This document shows, one piece after another, positions 1 through 9,677 of a stretch of DNA of 64,000 nucleotides (within the stretch, counting starts at the first letter, position 1; every line of letters begins with the position of its first letter). The DNA is from Pseudoxanthomonas indica (GTDB lineage: Bacteria > Pseudomonadota > Gammaproteobacteria > Xanthomonadales > Xanthomonadaceae). Under the pieces are notes generated by a model. It was not told the DNA's origin. It did no database searches and saw only the letters and a list, made by a program, of their open reading frames with translations. The stretch spans positions 1,488,001-1,552,000 of the forward strand of contig NZ_FUZV01000001.1 of the NCBI RefSeq assembly GCF_900167565.1, in the 5' to 3' direction. A program made the position numbers and the translations under genes.

Positions 1-1674
1 ATTGCTGTGCAGATCCGGCTCGCTCGCATCCAGCCACCAGGCATCGATGCCCTTGCTGTTGAGCTTGCGGTTGACCTGGCGCCAGAAGATGTCCTGCGCC
101 TCCTTCGAGTACGGGTCATAGAAGGAGTTGAGGTAGCCGTTGCCGATCCAGTCCAGCTCACCCACCTCGATGTTGCGGTGGTACATGTGGCCGGCCGCGT
201 CCAGTTCCTTGTAGTTCGCGGTGGTGGGATAGAACTTGGGCCAGACCGAGATCATGATCTGCGCATGCTGATCATGCACGTGCTTGATCATGCCGTCCGG
301 ATCCGGGAAGTGCGCCGGATCGAAGTCATGCGAACCCCAGGCGTCCACCGGCCAGTACGACCAGTCCAGCACGATGTTGTCGATCGGCAGCTGGCGGCGG
401 CGGTATTCGTCGAGTGCGCCGGTCAGCTCGTCCTGGCTCTTGTAACGCTCGCGGCTCTGCCAGAAGCCATAGGCCCATTTGGGCAGCAGCACGGCCTTGC
501 CGGTCAGCTTGCGATAGCCGGCGAGCACGGCATCGGCATCGGCGCCGGCCACCACGTAGTAATCGATCATCTGCCCGGCTTCGGACCAGATGGATAGATC
601 GCGCGCCTCCTCGGCGGGCAACGGATCGCGATGCAACAAGGCAATGTAGGCCGGGTCGATCATGTCCCACTCGACCTTCAGCGTGTGCTTCTGGCCAGCC
701 TTCAGATCCAGGCTGAACTCGTGGTGCCAGGGATTCCAGTTCTGCCGCCAGCGCTCCTTCACCAGCTTGCCGTCAATCCAGACCTTGGCGTACTCGCTGT
801 TGTACAGCGAGAAGCTGTGCTGGCCGGAGCTGCGTGCGGCGAAACCGCCTTCCCAGGTGACCAGGCTGCGACCGCCTTTGGCGGTGTTGCGCGCCTCCTG
901 CGGGAAGTTCTTGTACTGGGCGATGTATTGGTAGTTGATCTCGCTCTCGCGGCGATCCAGCTTCTGCTGGCCGTCGATGCTGTAACGCGCGGTCAGTGCG
1001 CCGGGGGTGCCGCTGGCGTCGAAGAGGTCCAGTGATTGCGGCAATGGCTGCAGGCCGCGCGGATCGCCATAGCGGGTGATCGCATTGTTGTCCCACAGGA
1101 TGCCGTAGTGCCGGCTCGACACCAGGTAGGGAATGGCCTTGTCGATGTTGTGCTGGAGCAGTTCGACATCCCTGCCCTTGAGGTTCATCCAGCCTTGCTG
1201 ATGCAGGCCGGTGCCGTAGAAGGCTTCGTCAGCCGGCGACTCGAAACGCTGGCGCAGGCTGTAGTACGGCTTGCCCTCGACCTGCACCGACTGGAAGCTG
1301 CGCGCACTCTCGCTCAGCAGTGGCTTGCCGGCCGCGTCGAAGAAGCGCACCTGTCCGGTCTTGCCATCGATCTGCGCGCTGATGCCTTCGCTGCGTACGT
1401 GCACGCTGTCGCCGCGGCGATCCACGGTGACTGTCGGCGCCTGGCCTGCGTCCGCACGCATCAGGCTGGCGCTGCGCCGGAAGTCGCCATCGGGATCGGC
1501 GCTGACGCGCAGGATGCCGGGGGCCACCGCCTCCACCCGCACGTCGGCGGCTCCGTCCTGGCTGGGGCGGACGATCACCGCGTGGTCACTGGGTTCGACC
1601 TTGAGCTCGCCGGCCAACGCCGCAGTAGCCGGGAGAAGAAGCAAGGTGGCGATCAGACTGGTGGCTTTCTGCAT
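1..1674 (-). CDS. GH31 alpha-xylosidase with PA14 insert (C-terminus beyond left edge)
   Basis: Likely removes alpha-1,6-xylose from xyloglucan oligosaccharides in the periplasm. The window holds the first 558 codons, and the gene runs off the left edge. The start at 1674 opens a typical signal peptide (MQKATSLIATLLLLPATAALAG). An N-terminal beta-sandwich is followed by a PA14-like insert (roughly residues 220-330, with WEGGFAARSSGQHSF), an arrangement known from the Cellvibrio xyloglucan alpha-xylosidase. The GH31 barrel then begins (DWSYWPVDAWGSHDFD). The expected catalytic nucleophile is Asp549 in WWLDASEPD. It is the last gene visible in a minus-strand row TBDR, esterase, GH35, GH31. The substrate is inferred from family and neighbours; other GH31 activities are possible but less likely. 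Confidence 0.9.
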   Translation of the reverse strand, partial: MQKATSLIATLLLLPATAALAGELKVEPSDHAVIVRPSQDGAADVRVEAVAPGILRVSADPDGDFRRSASLMRADAGQAPTVTVDRRGDSVHVRSEGISAQIDGKTGQVRFFDAAGKPLLSESARSFQSVQVEGKPYYSLRQRFESPADEAFYGTGLHQQGWMNLKGRDVELLQHNIDKAIPYLVSSRHYGILWDNNAITRYGDPRGLQPLPQSLDLFDASGTPGALTARYSIDGQQKLDRRESEINYQYIAQYKNFPQEARNTAKGGRSLVTWEGGFAARSSGQHSFSLYNSEYAKVWIDGKLVKERWRQNWNPWHHEFSLDLKAGQKHTLKVEWDMIDPAYIALLHRDPLPAEEARDLSIWSEAGQMIDYYVVAGADADAVLAGYRKLTGKAVLLPKWAYGFWQSRERYKSQDELTGALDEYRRRQLPIDNIVLDWSYWPVDAWGSHDFDPAHFPDPDGMIKHVHDQHAQIMISVWPKFYPTTANYKELDAAGHMYHRNIEVGELDWIGNGYLNSFYDPYSKEAQDIFWRQVNRKLNSKGIDAWWLDASEPDLHSN

Positions 1675-1701
1675 GGGGGGTCTCTCTGAAATCGTCATCG
1701 A

Positions 1702-3444
1702 TCAGTACGTCGCCAGCGTCACGCGCAGCAGCTGCGTGGCACTGGAAAAGTTGAGGCCATAGTCGGTCTGGTCGCCATTCCAGTTGCGCTGGAACTGCCA
1801 TTGGCCGTTGTCATAGCAGCCTTCTTCGACGCGGTGGTAGATCATCCGGCCCACCGCTTCGCTGTTCGGATGCAGGGTGACCCGTGCATGCTGCGCGGTG
1901 ACCAGGAATTCGTCCGGCCCCAGCTCGGCAATCAGCGCCGCACCGATGGGTTGTTCATTGCCGGGCGGTTCGCCCTGGAACCAGAACTGCGGCACGCCGT
2001 AGGTAATCGTCGCGCTCCAGCGATCATTGAGGCGCAGTTCCTGCACCGCCTGGCCGGGCTCTTCGGCCGTGCCATGCAGCTTGCCTTCGGACGAGGCCTT
2101 GGCGAACTCGCGCATGCCCTGGTTGACCAGCCGGTAAGCCAGCGCGAATGGCGCCAGTGATTCCTCATCCATGCGCTTGGCACCGAGCGGGTAATTCGAA
2201 TAGCGCGTGTAGTCGATGCCGAACGCGGACCAGCCGATGCCGTCGTGGCCCAGCGTCGGGAACAGGTAGCGCGCGTAAGGCGCGGCGTTGCCGGTCTCGG
2301 CGACGAACAGCGGATTGTCGGCGCGCGCGTAACGATCCAGCACCGTGGTGTACATCCGGTACTCGGGCATGTAGATGTCCGGCGCCAGCAGATCCACATG
2401 CGGCGCCGCCGCCTTCCACACATCGAGCACGTTGTCGGTGGGGCCACCGCTGGCGTACTGACCGGGCTGGCCCGGATTGAAGGGACCACGCAAGGCGCCG
2501 TTGACGTACATCGGCAACGGGTACTCGGCCTTGCCGGCGGCGGTGACCTCGTCGATGAAGCGGCCGATATGCCAGGCGTGGAAGAATTCGTCGGCATCGC
2601 CGCCGAAGACTTCGCGCCAAGTGCCGGCCTGCTTGCCCAGCTTCTGCAGCAGCGCTTCCGGTACCGCCTGTTCGAACGCCGCCTGCGCCAACGGCGAGAA
2701 ATCGCGCACGCTGCCGTAGGTGCCCGGTTCGTTCTCCGGCTGCACCAGTATCACGGTGCGCTGCGGATCGGCCTGCTTGAGGTGGCGCATCAACTGCACG
2801 AAGGCCTTGCGATCGGCGTCCAGCGTGGCGGGGGCGTGTGGCGACAGCGAATTGAGCACGCGTCCATCGGCGGTAACCACGCGCGGAAAGCGCTGGTTGT
2901 CCAGCTTTACCCAGCCGGGTGCGTAGTTGGGGCCGTTGTTCTTCCAGGTCGCGAACCACAGCAGCACCAACCGCACCTTCTTCTCCCGCGCTTCCTTCAA
3001 CAGGGTGTCGAGGAAGGAGAAGTCGAACTTGCCCTCGGTGGGTTCAATCTGTTCCCAGGCAATCGGCACCTGCACCGTGTTGGGCTGCAGGAATTCGATG
3101 GCCGGCCAGACATCCTTGAGCGCGGCCGGATAATTGCTGGAGTTGTTGACCTGGGCGCCGAGGATCAGGAATGGCGCACCGTCCACCAGCAAGGCGTGGC
3201 GACCGTCCTTGCTGATCAGTTGCGGGATCGGCGCGGCGTGCGTGGCTGGGGCAGCGGGTGTGCTCCCGGCTGCGGCGGCGTCCGCCTTGCCTGCATCGAC
3301 CGTGGCCTTGGGTTGGCAGCTGCAGAGCGCGGCAATCAGGGTCAGGCCGGCGAGTTGGCGCAGGCGAGGCATGGCGCGCACGGCGTCGGCGGCGGTCATC
3401 GGCAAGGTCACGCTCCTGGACTCGGTCATCGGCTTACCAGTCAT
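1702..3444 (-). CDS. GH35-type beta-galactosidase lipoprotein (DUF5597 type)
   Basis: Likely releases beta-1,2-galactose from xyloglucan side chains. The N-terminus has a lipoprotein signal ending in LCSC after a hydrophobic stretch, so the enzyme is probably anchored in the periplasm. The TIM-barrel core shows the acid/base region VQPENEPG and the nucleophile region LFVAETGNA. The C-terminal part ([15 protein letters not shown]) fits DUF5597, which accompanies the Bgl35A-type enzymes. The start is uncertain: ATG 3444 overlaps the esterase stop by 11 bp and suggests translational coupling, while ATG 3429 is an alternative and neither has a clear Shine-Dalgarno. It lies between the CE20-like esterase and the GH31 alpha-xylosidase, as in known xyloglucan loci. 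Confidence 0.85.
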   Translation of the reverse strand: MTGKPMTESRSVTLPMTAADAVRAMPRLRQLAGLTLIAALCSCQPKATVDAGKADAAAAGSTPAAPATHAAPIPQLISKDGRHALLVDGAPFLILGAQVNNSSNYPAALKDVWPAIEFLQPNTVQVPIAWEQIEPTEGKFDFSFLDTLLKEAREKKVRLVLLWFATWKNNGPNYAPGWVKLDNQRFPRVVTADGRVLNSLSPHAPATLDADRKAFVQLMRHLKQADPQRTVILVQPENEPGTYGSVRDFSPLAQAAFEQAVPEALLQKLGKQAGTWREVFGGDADEFFHAWHIGRFIDEVTAAGKAEYPLPMYVNGALRGPFNPGQPGQYASGGPTDNVLDVWKAAAPHVDLLAPDIYMPEYRMYTTVLDRYARADNPLFVAETGNAAPYARYLFPTLGHDGIGWSAFGIDYTRYSNYPLGAKRMDEESLAPFALAYRLVNQGMREFAKASSEGKLHGTAEEPGQAVQELRLNDRWSATITYGVPQFWFQGEPPGNEQPIGAALIAELGPDEFLVTAQHARVTLHPNSEAVGRMIYHRVEEGCYDNGQWQFQRNWNGDQTDYGLNFSSATQLLRVTLATY

Positions 3445-5383
3445 CACTGCGGAAGGGCGCGGCCGGCAGGCCGTCGCTGTTGATCAGATCGGCGGCTTCG
3501 ACGTTGTCATGCCAGCCATAGCGCACGGCCGCCGGCGCACGCACCTGCTCGCTGCTGACGATGATCTGGTCACCGACGATGCGCGCCTGCGCGGGATGGA
3601 AGCGATGGTCAGCGCCCGCCAGGGCGAATCCGTGCAACGCCTGCCCGGCCTGGCGGCTGGCCAGCGTGCCGCTGCCTTCGGCAAAGCGCACGCGCGCCTG
3701 GCCATCGGCGAAATCCGCACCGGCGTAGATCGGGCCCGACGCCTGGACGGTTTCGCCGTACGCCACGGCGCGCGCCGCCAGCGCCAGGCGCTTGGCCACG
3801 TCCTGCTTGTTGCGCGGATGGATGTCGTGGGCCTCGCCGATGTCGATCGTCACCGCCTGCCCCGTGTGCGGCACCGACAGCGTGGCGCTTTGCGATTCGC
3901 GCAGCAGCGACCACGGGCTGCTGTCGCCCTGGTCGAAGCCCGAGACGAAACTGGCCAGCTGTACCCACAGGAACGGAAGCTCCGGTTGCTGCCACTGCCG
4001 ACGCCACTGCGCGATCAGCTGCGGAAACTGGCGTCGGTACGCCAGCGCATCGGCAGCGGTATTGGCATTGGCCTCGCCCTGATACCAGATCACCCCGCGC
4101 AGCGCGTAGGGCTGAAGCGGATGAATCATCTGGTTGTACAGCAACGTGGCGATCTGGTTCTTGTCGTCGATGGCCTGCACGCTGGCGCTGGCCACGCGGA
4201 ACTTCCATTCGCGCGCCAGCGGCAGGCGCTGATCGTCGGCCAGGTGCACGTACAGCTCGTCGGCGTTGCCGTGGATGCCGCCACCGCCGCCTTCGTCTTC
4301 CACCCGCACGGCGATCACGTTGCGCCCGGCATGCAGCGCATTGGCGGGCACGTTGTAGATGCGCGGCGTGTTGTAGGCGCGATGGGTCGCACCCACGGCC
4401 ACGCCGTTCACCCAGGTCTGATCCGAATCATCCACGCGCGCGAACGAGAGCTGGACGCCCTCGGCTGCCTGCGCAGCGCTGAGTTCGAAGCTGCTGCGAT
4501 ACCAGGCGATGCCGTCCATGCCGGCGAAGCCACCCTGCTCCCAGTTGCCGGGCACGGCGATGGTCTGCCATGCCGACTCGTCGAGATCGGCGCGTTGCCA
4601 GTCACTGTCCTTGGCCGGCAAGGCGCCAAAGCGGGCCAGGCGTTCGCGGGTACCGGATAGCGCGCGCTCGTCGTTGGCGCGCACCTGTTCCATCTTCTGC
4701 GCCAACGCGGCCGCATCCAGCTGCAACCTGGCGGCATCCATCCAGGGCTCAATGCGGCTGCCGCCCCAGGTGCTGTCGATGATGCCGATCGGCACGCCGG
4801 TGCGCGCATGCAGTTCGCGCGCGAACAGGTGCGCCACGGCGGAGAACTCGCCGGCGACCTGCGGCGATGCGGGCACCCAGTGGCCACCCGTGAGCTGTGC
4901 CTGCGGCTGGCTCGCCCACGATTTGGGCACCTTGAAATGGCGGATGGCGGGGTCGGTGGCGGCGGCAATCTCGGCCTGCGCGTGCGCTGTCTGCGACAGC
5001 GGCCACTCCATGTTCGACTGGCCGCTGGCCAGCCACACATCGCCAATCAACACGTTCTGGAAGCGTTGCGTCCCATCGGTCGCGCGCACTTCAAGCACGT
5101 AGGGTCCGCCAGCGGCATGCGCCGGCAACTGCAGCGACCAGCGACCGTCTGCAGCGGTAGTGGTGCTGGCCTGCCGGCCATCCAGGCTGACCTGCACGGC
5201 CTCACCCGGCTGCGCTGAACCCCATACGCGTATCGGCTGGTCGCGCTGCAGCACCATGCCGTCGGAAAAGATCCGCGGCAGCTCGACGGCCTGCGCACTC
5301 GCTGCAGCTGCCAGTAACGCTGCAGCGCCTGCGGCGCCGCGCAGGAGGGCCTTCAGGCCCGAAACTCGCACACCCAACCTCAT
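3434..5383 (-). CDS. CE20-like (sialate O-acetylesterase type) xyloglucan acetylesterase
   Basis: Predicted SGNH-type carbohydrate acetylesterase that removes O-acetyl groups from xyloglucan, probably in the periplasm. A signal peptide (ending ASAQA) precedes a beta-sandwich. The nucleophile block GQSNME carries Ser123. The catalytic domain is interrupted by a jelly-roll insert ([21 protein letters not shown] onward) and resumes before the D-x-x-H block AHDIHPRNK. This split layout is the one described for CE20 enzymes of Xanthomonas xyloglucan loci. ATG 5383 is chosen because GGAG lies 7 nt upstream. A paralogue sits at 53701-55824 in the xylan locus. Family placement is from memory of motifs; the exact acetylated sugar is inferred. 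Confidence 0.8.
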   Translation of the reverse strand: MRLGVRVSGLKALLRGAAGAAALLAAAASAQAVELPRIFSDGMVLQRDQPIRVWGSAQPGEAVQVSLDGRQASTTTAADGRWSLQLPAHAAGGPYVLEVRATDGTQRFQNVLIGDVWLASGQSNMEWPLSQTAHAQAEIAAATDPAIRHFKVPKSWASQPQAQLTGGHWVPASPQVAGEFSAVAHLFARELHARTGVPIGIIDSTWGGSRIEPWMDAARLQLDAAALAQKMEQVRANDERALSGTRERLARFGALPAKDSDWQRADLDESAWQTIAVPGNWEQGGFAGMDGIAWYRSSFELSAAQAAEGVQLSFARVDDSDQTWVNGVAVGATHRAYNTPRIYNVPANALHAGRNVIAVRVEDEGGGGGIHGNADELYVHLADDQRLPLAREWKFRVASASVQAIDDKNQIATLLYNQMIHPLQPYALRGVIWYQGEANANTAADALAYRRQFPQLIAQWRRQWQQPELPFLWVQLASFVSGFDQGDSSPWSLLRESQSATLSVPHTGQAVTIDIGEAHDIHPRNKQDVAKRLALAARAVAYGETVQASGPIYAGADFADGQARVRFAEGSGTLASRQAGQALHGFALAGADHRFHPAQARIVGDQIIVSSEQVRAPAAVRYGWHDNVEAADLINSDGLPAAPFRSDDW

Positions 5384-5480
5384 CGCGGATCTCCATGAGC
5401 ATGGCCCCGGCCACCTTCGCAAAGTACACCGGCCCAGGCCGACGGATCACCCACGAGGGATTGCTGGAGCATCCGCCCGC

Positions 5481-5514
5481 CCTGTCCACGCGAAGGAGAG
5501 GAGACGTGGACAGG
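5481..5514 (-). other. Stem-loop between TBDR and esterase genes
   Basis: A perfect 10-bp stem (CCTGTCCACG / CGTGGACAGG) with a 14-nt loop lies in the 159-bp gap between the TBDR stop and the esterase start. On the transcribed minus strand no T-run follows, so it looks more like an mRNA-stabilising or partial attenuation hairpin than a full terminator. It could let the TBDR be expressed more strongly than the enzymes behind it; that role is inference. Confidence 0.5.
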
Positions 5515-5542
5515 GGGGCGGAACAAGCGTTGGCCTTGCGCC

Positions 5543-8326
5543 TTACAGGCTGAAGCGCAGGGTGACGCCGTAACGGCGATCGTTGATGCGGAAGTCGCGC
5601 GGACGGGATTCGTTGAGCATGTAGGTTTCGTGCTCGGAATCCAGCAGGTTCTGACCGTCCAGCGAAATCGACCAGTTGTCGCTGAGGTTGAAGCGGAACG
5701 AGGCGTCCAGCCAGCCCAGCGGCTTGTTGTACACCGGCAGCGCGCCGGTGCCGTTGCCCTGGGTGGTGATGAGCCAGTCGCTGCGCCAGTTGTAGGCCAC
5801 GCGCGCGGAGAAGCGGCCCTTTTCATACATCAGGATCGCGTTGGCGCTGTTCTTGGACAGGCCCGGCAACGGCGTGATCAACGGCGTGCCGTCGGTGTCG
5901 CGCGCCGAGGGACTGGGCGCCTCGCTGTCAACGTAGGTGTAGTTGGCCTGGACGCCGAAACCGTCCAGCGGCGCAGGCAGGAAATCGAAGAACTGCGTGT
6001 AACCCAGCTCGATACCCTTGACCGTGCCTTCCTCGCCGTTGACCGGGCGGGTGACCTGATAGACATCGCCGTTGTAGGTCTCGTTGAATACGCCGGTGTC
6101 GAAGAAGTCGTGCACCTTCTTGTAGAACGCGGTGCCGTACAACATCGAACCCTTGCCGAAATACCACTCCACCGCCGTATCCAGCTGGTCGGCGCGCATC
6201 GGATTGAGGTACGGATTGCCGGCGGTGCCGGTCGGGTTCTGCAACGAACCATCCGGATTGCGGGTGACGTTGAGGTTGAGGTTCGGGATCAGCTGATCCA
6301 GGCCGGGACGCGACATTGCCCGCGACACCGCCACGCGCCAGAACAGGTTCTCCTGCAGCAGGAAGCGCACGTTCAAGCTGGGCAGCACATCGGTGTAGTT
6401 GCGCTTGATGTCCAGCGGCAACAGGGCGCCGCTGCCGCTGGGATCGGTCATCACGCCGATGGACTGGACTTCGGTGCGGACCACGCGCACGCCCAGATTG
6501 CCGTCGAACGGCAGCGCGGCGTCATCCAGGCCGAAGCGCAGCATGCCGTAGCCGGTGTAGGTCTTCTCGTTCTGGTTGTTGATGTTGGTCGGACCATAGA
6601 CCAGCGGGTCCATGCCGAACATGGCGCTGGTGCCGTAGTAGTCGGCCACCATCTGATCGGCCGGGGCAATGGTCGGACCGAAGCCGTTGGCGTTGCCGCG
6701 ATAGAAATCGTTGAACGGATTGAGCTGGTAAGTGGCGTCGGGGTAGGTGGTCAGGATCGGGTGACCGCCCCAGTTGGCGCCGCCCCAATTACCGATCGGC
6801 AACCAGCGCCAGACATTGCCGCGGTTGATCTGGCTGCGGTCCGTATAGCGCACGCCCGCCTTGAAGCTGCGCGCGAACTCGTCGTTGTCGAACGCGTACT
6901 CCAGGTCACCGCGCCATGCCCACTCGTCACCTTCATTGGTGTCGATGTTGTCCAGGTTCCAGAACCAGCCGAAGTTGGCCGGATTGCGCAGGAAGTCGGC
7001 CTCGCCGTTCGGGCCGACAATCGACATCTGCGGCAGCCGGCTGCTCAGATCCAGGTTGAAAGTGGGCGCGCCGCCGCCGTCCGGACGGTCCAGCAGCTTC
7101 ATCGCGACGATGTAGCGCAGGCCATCGGTGGTGGCATCGATGTACTGCAGGTCGGTGCTGAGCTTGAGGTTTTCGTTGAAATTCCACTTCACGCCCGCCG
7201 AGTAGTCGGTGGTGACCGAGTGGCGGGTGGCCATGCTTGAAATGGACTCGGTGTAGACGTTGTGGAAGGTGCCCTTGACGAACTCGCCGTTGGAATTGAA
7301 CTGGGCGGTGTCCCAATCGATGTCGATCTCGTTGGCGGCGCCATTGGCGGCGAAAAACGAGTAATCGCGGTACTGGAAGTCGTAATCCGAACGCTGCACC
7401 TGCAGGTAGGCTTCAACGTCATCGTTGGGACGCCACTGCAAGGCCAGCGCGCCGCTCTTGCGCGTGCGGTCGCCAAACACCGTGGCGTTGCCGCCGCCGG
7501 TGGGAATCCAGCGGAAATCACCGCTGCCCTCGGCGGTTTCCTGGTTGCGGAACGGCTCCACCGAAATCGAATCCTGGCGGAAGGTGCCGTCCTGGTAGGA
7601 CAGGTTGACCAGGATGCCGAGCTCGCCGTCGCCGACTTTCCAGCGGTTGCTGAAGAGACCGGAGAAAGCCTGGTCGCCCTCGTCCGCCAGATCATAGTTG
7701 TAGTACGAGGCGCTGCCGGCGACCTTCATGCCCTCGAAGTCGAACGGCATGCGCGTACGCAGGTTGACCGTACCGCCCAGGCCACCTTCGATGATGTCGG
7801 CGGCGGGGTTCTTGTACACGTCCACGCCGGCCAGCAGCTCTGCCGGCACGTCGTCCCAGCTCAGGCCACGGCCGTTGTTGGCGGTGAAGATGTCGCGGCC
7901 ATTGAGCTCGGTGCGCACCTGGGTCAGGCCGCGGATGGCGATGCCGTTGCCGGCGTCCTTGGTGTCGCGCGAGATCTGCACGCCGGTGATGCGCTGCAGG
8001 GCTTCGGCGACGCTGTCGTCGGGCAGCTTGCCGATGTCCTCGGCCACGATGGAGTCAACAATCTGTTCGGCGTTCTGCTTGATCAGCTGCGCCTTGGTGA
8101 CGCTGCCACGCACACCGGTCACGGTGACCGTGTCCAGCTCGGTCGCGCCGCTGGCGGGAATGTCCTTGCTCGGGTCAGCGGTGGCGGTCTGGGCGAACAC
8201 CGGCGCGCTCAACAGCGCGGCCAGGCTCAACGATACGCCCAGCGAAATGGCCGAGCGCTGCAACGAACAGGTAACACGGTGGCGCGACGCCGATTGAGCC
8301 GGCGTGCGGCGTTGACGCATCGACAT
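5543..8326 (-). CDS. TonB-dependent receptor of the xyloglucan locus
   Basis: Outer-membrane receptor expected to import xyloglucan oligosaccharides with TonB-ExbBD energy. 927 residues: a long signal peptide, then the N-terminal stretch TVTVTGVRGSVTKAQ, a plug domain (IADSIVAEDIGKLPDDSVAEALQ-like region, with GIAIRGLTQVRTELNGRD), and a 22-strand-type barrel ending in an aromatic-rich strand RRYGVTLRFSL. ATG 8326 is preferred over an upstream in-frame ATG (8347) because GGGAGGG lies 7 nt before it. It leads the row TBDR, CE20-like, GH35, GH31. Two regulatory motifs lie upstream: a xyl-box-like palindrome (8432-8445) and a LysR-type site (8541-8559). Confidence 0.9.
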   Translation of the reverse strand: MSMRQRRTPAQSASRHRVTCSLQRSAISLGVSLSLAALLSAPVFAQTATADPSKDIPASGATELDTVTVTGVRGSVTKAQLIKQNAEQIVDSIVAEDIGKLPDDSVAEALQRITGVQISRDTKDAGNGIAIRGLTQVRTELNGRDIFTANNGRGLSWDDVPAELLAGVDVYKNPAADIIEGGLGGTVNLRTRMPFDFEGMKVAGSASYYNYDLADEGDQAFSGLFSNRWKVGDGELGILVNLSYQDGTFRQDSISVEPFRNQETAEGSGDFRWIPTGGGNATVFGDRTRKSGALALQWRPNDDVEAYLQVQRSDYDFQYRDYSFFAANGAANEIDIDWDTAQFNSNGEFVKGTFHNVYTESISSMATRHSVTTDYSAGVKWNFNENLKLSTDLQYIDATTDGLRYIVAMKLLDRPDGGGAPTFNLDLSSRLPQMSIVGPNGEADFLRNPANFGWFWNLDNIDTNEGDEWAWRGDLEYAFDNDEFARSFKAGVRYTDRSQINRGNVWRWLPIGNWGGANWGGHPILTTYPDATYQLNPFNDFYRGNANGFGPTIAPADQMVADYYGTSAMFGMDPLVYGPTNINNQNEKTYTGYGMLRFGLDDAALPFDGNLGVRVVRTEVQSIGVMTDPSGSGALLPLDIKRNYTDVLPSLNVRFLLQENLFWRVAVSRAMSRPGLDQLIPNLNLNVTRNPDGSLQNPTGTAGNPYLNPMRADQLDTAVEWYFGKGSMLYGTAFYKKVHDFFDTGVFNETYNGDVYQVTRPVNGEEGTVKGIELGYTQFFDFLPAPLDGFGVQANYTYVDSEAPSPSARDTDGTPLITPLPGLSKNSANAILMYEKGRFSARVAYNWRSDWLITTQGNGTGALPVYNKPLGWLDASFRFNLSDNWSISLDGQNLLDSEHETYMLNESRPRDFRINDRRYGVTLRFSL

Positions 8327-8431
8327 GATTGTTCCCTCCCAGGACACATGACTGCGGTTTCATTGAGTTGTGCGGCCCCGGATGCGTCATTCGCGCCTTG
8401 CGGGTCCGTGTGGCGGTCGACCTTCGTCCGC

Positions 8432-8445
8432 CGGTAGCGCTAACT
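8432..8445. promoter_or_regulatory. Xyl-box-like operator upstream of xyloglucan TBDR
   Basis: CGGTAGCGCTAACT matches 12 of 14 positions of the Xanthomonas xyl-box TGGTAGCGCTAACA (consensus as I recall it), including the whole core GGTAGCGCTAAC. It lies 106 bp upstream of the TBDR start. The XylR-like regulator at 55902-56963 is the obvious candidate ligand. That this site is bound is inference. Confidence 0.6.
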
Positions 8446-8520
8446 TTTTTCGGGCGGGGCTGTTGGGCGGCCACGCCGGCAGGTCGGGCGGCAGCATGGA
8501 CCCGCCCACCATTCCGCACC

Positions 8521-8559
8521 AATGAAATATTCGACCGGAGCTATTCGCTTGCGGAATAG
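8521..8559 (-). promoter_or_regulatory. LysR-type operator, copy 1 (toward xyloglucan TBDR)
   Basis: On the minus strand the order is a CTATTC-N7-GAATAG dyad (8541-8559), a 9-nt spacer, then AATATTTCATT (8521-8531). The dyad contains a classic T-N11-A LysR box (ATTC-N7-GAAT). The same module, with the same spacing, occurs once more at 9542-9580 pointing the other way. This copy points at the xyloglucan TBDR. The 11-mer may be the activation half of the LysR target. Confidence 0.7.
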
Positions 8560-8570
8560 CCGGACACTAA

Positions 8571-9515
8571 CTAGCCGTAGAGCCGGCGGGCGGTCAGGCG
8601 CAGGGCTTCCAGCACGCGCTCGGCGGCCGGCGACAGCAGCTGGTCGCGGCGGCGGATGATGCCGAAGAATTCCATGCGCACGCCCAGTTCGATGGGCAGC
8701 ACGCACATCTGCCCCGTCTGCAGGTACGGGCCCACCGATTCGGTGGGCAGCGCGGTCAGCAGATCGCTGTGCCGCAGCAGATGGATGATCACCGGCAGCG
8801 AGGAGGTCTCGACGATGTTCTGCGGCGGCGACAGGCCGTTTTCCAGGAACACCGCGTCCAGCCGCGAGCGCAGCACGCTGGCCGCGGGCGGCATGATCCA
8901 GCCGTAGTCGGCGAGGTCGGCATGGCTGACCTTGTCGCGCTGCGCCAGTGGGTGGCCGGCGCGCACGATCACCGCATGCGGCTCGTCGGCCAATGGTTCG
9001 AAGTCCAGATCGCCCGCCCCTTCCGGGCCCATGATGCGGCCAATCACGATGTCGAGCTGGCCATCCAGCAGCTTGGCCACCAGCGGCCGGCTGTAGTCCA
9101 TCTCGACCTTGATCAGGATGTCGGGGAAGTCGCGCTTGACCGCGGCAATGGCCTGCGGAATCAGGTTGGTGCCCGGGTTGACCACGGTGCCGATGGCGGC
9201 CTGGCCCATGCGGCCATTGCGCATCGCGGCAATCTCGTCATGCGCGCGGCCAATCTCCGACAGCGCGAAGCGGGCGCGACGAATCAGCACCTGCCCATAC
9301 CAGGTGGGCTCGACCCCGCGCGCGTGCCGCTCGAACAGGGGCACACCGAGCAGGCTTTCCATTTCCGCCAGCAGCTTGGACGCCGCCGGCTGGGTCATGT
9401 TGGCCGCCTCGGCCGCGCGCAGCACCGAGCGCTGCTCGTACAGATGCAGCAGCAGCAACAGGTGGCGGGTCTTCAGGCGCGAAGCATTGAACCAACTGGA
9501 GCTGGGCTGGACCAT
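8571..9515 (-). CDS. LysR-family regulator, GbpR-like
   Basis: Transcriptional regulator of 314 residues. The N-terminal winged helix-turn-helix spans about residues 14-75 (AAEAANMTQPAASKLLAEME is the recognition region), and the rest is a periplasmic-binding-protein-like effector domain (residues 95-300). The whole protein resembles the GbpR group known for galactose- and arabinose-linked control. It sits exactly between two copies of a LysR-type operator module, one directed at the xyloglucan TBDR and one at the galactose operon, so it probably controls both and may autoregulate, since its own start is 27 bp from the second site. The effector is not visible from sequence; galactose or an oxidised derivative is a reasonable guess. 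Confidence 0.85.
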   Translation of the reverse strand: MVQPSSSWFNASRLKTRHLLLLLHLYEQRSVLRAAEAANMTQPAASKLLAEMESLLGVPLFERHARGVEPTWYGQVLIRRARFALSEIGRAHDEIAAMRNGRMGQAAIGTVVNPGTNLIPQAIAAVKRDFPDILIKVEMDYSRPLVAKLLDGQLDIVIGRIMGPEGAGDLDFEPLADEPHAVIVRAGHPLAQRDKVSHADLADYGWIMPPAASVLRSRLDAVFLENGLSPPQNIVETSSLPVIIHLLRHSDLLTALPTESVGPYLQTGQMCVLPIELGVRMEFFGIIRRRDQLLSPAAERVLEALRLTARRLYG

Positions 9516-9541
9516 CGACGTTCCCCGGCAGGCGTGGCGAG

Positions 9542-9580
9542 CTATTCGCTGACGGAATAGAGTCTGACAAATATTTCATT
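9542..9580 (+). promoter_or_regulatory. LysR-type operator, copy 2 (toward galactose operon)
   Basis: The dyad CTATTCGCTGACGGAATAG (9542-9560) differs from the copy at 8541 at two of 19 positions. It is followed by a 9-nt spacer and AATATTTCATT (9570-9580), identical in all 11 positions to the first copy. It points at the SDR/dgo operon. A weak -10-like TACATA at 9586-9591 follows, with TGACAA at 9565 only 15 nt before it, as is common at activator-dependent promoters. Confidence 0.7.
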
Positions 9581-9677
9581 TGTCGTACATAGATGCAGCC
9601 GCGAGGCTATGCCACGCTCCGACGGGATGGAATCGTTTTTCACCGTGATCGGACCGCGCATCCCGGGAGGAGGGCCC

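Noticed and set aside
5630..7240. A 536-codon plus-strand frame opposite the xyloglucan TBDR
   Set aside because: Antisense shadow; composition and lack of domains fit.
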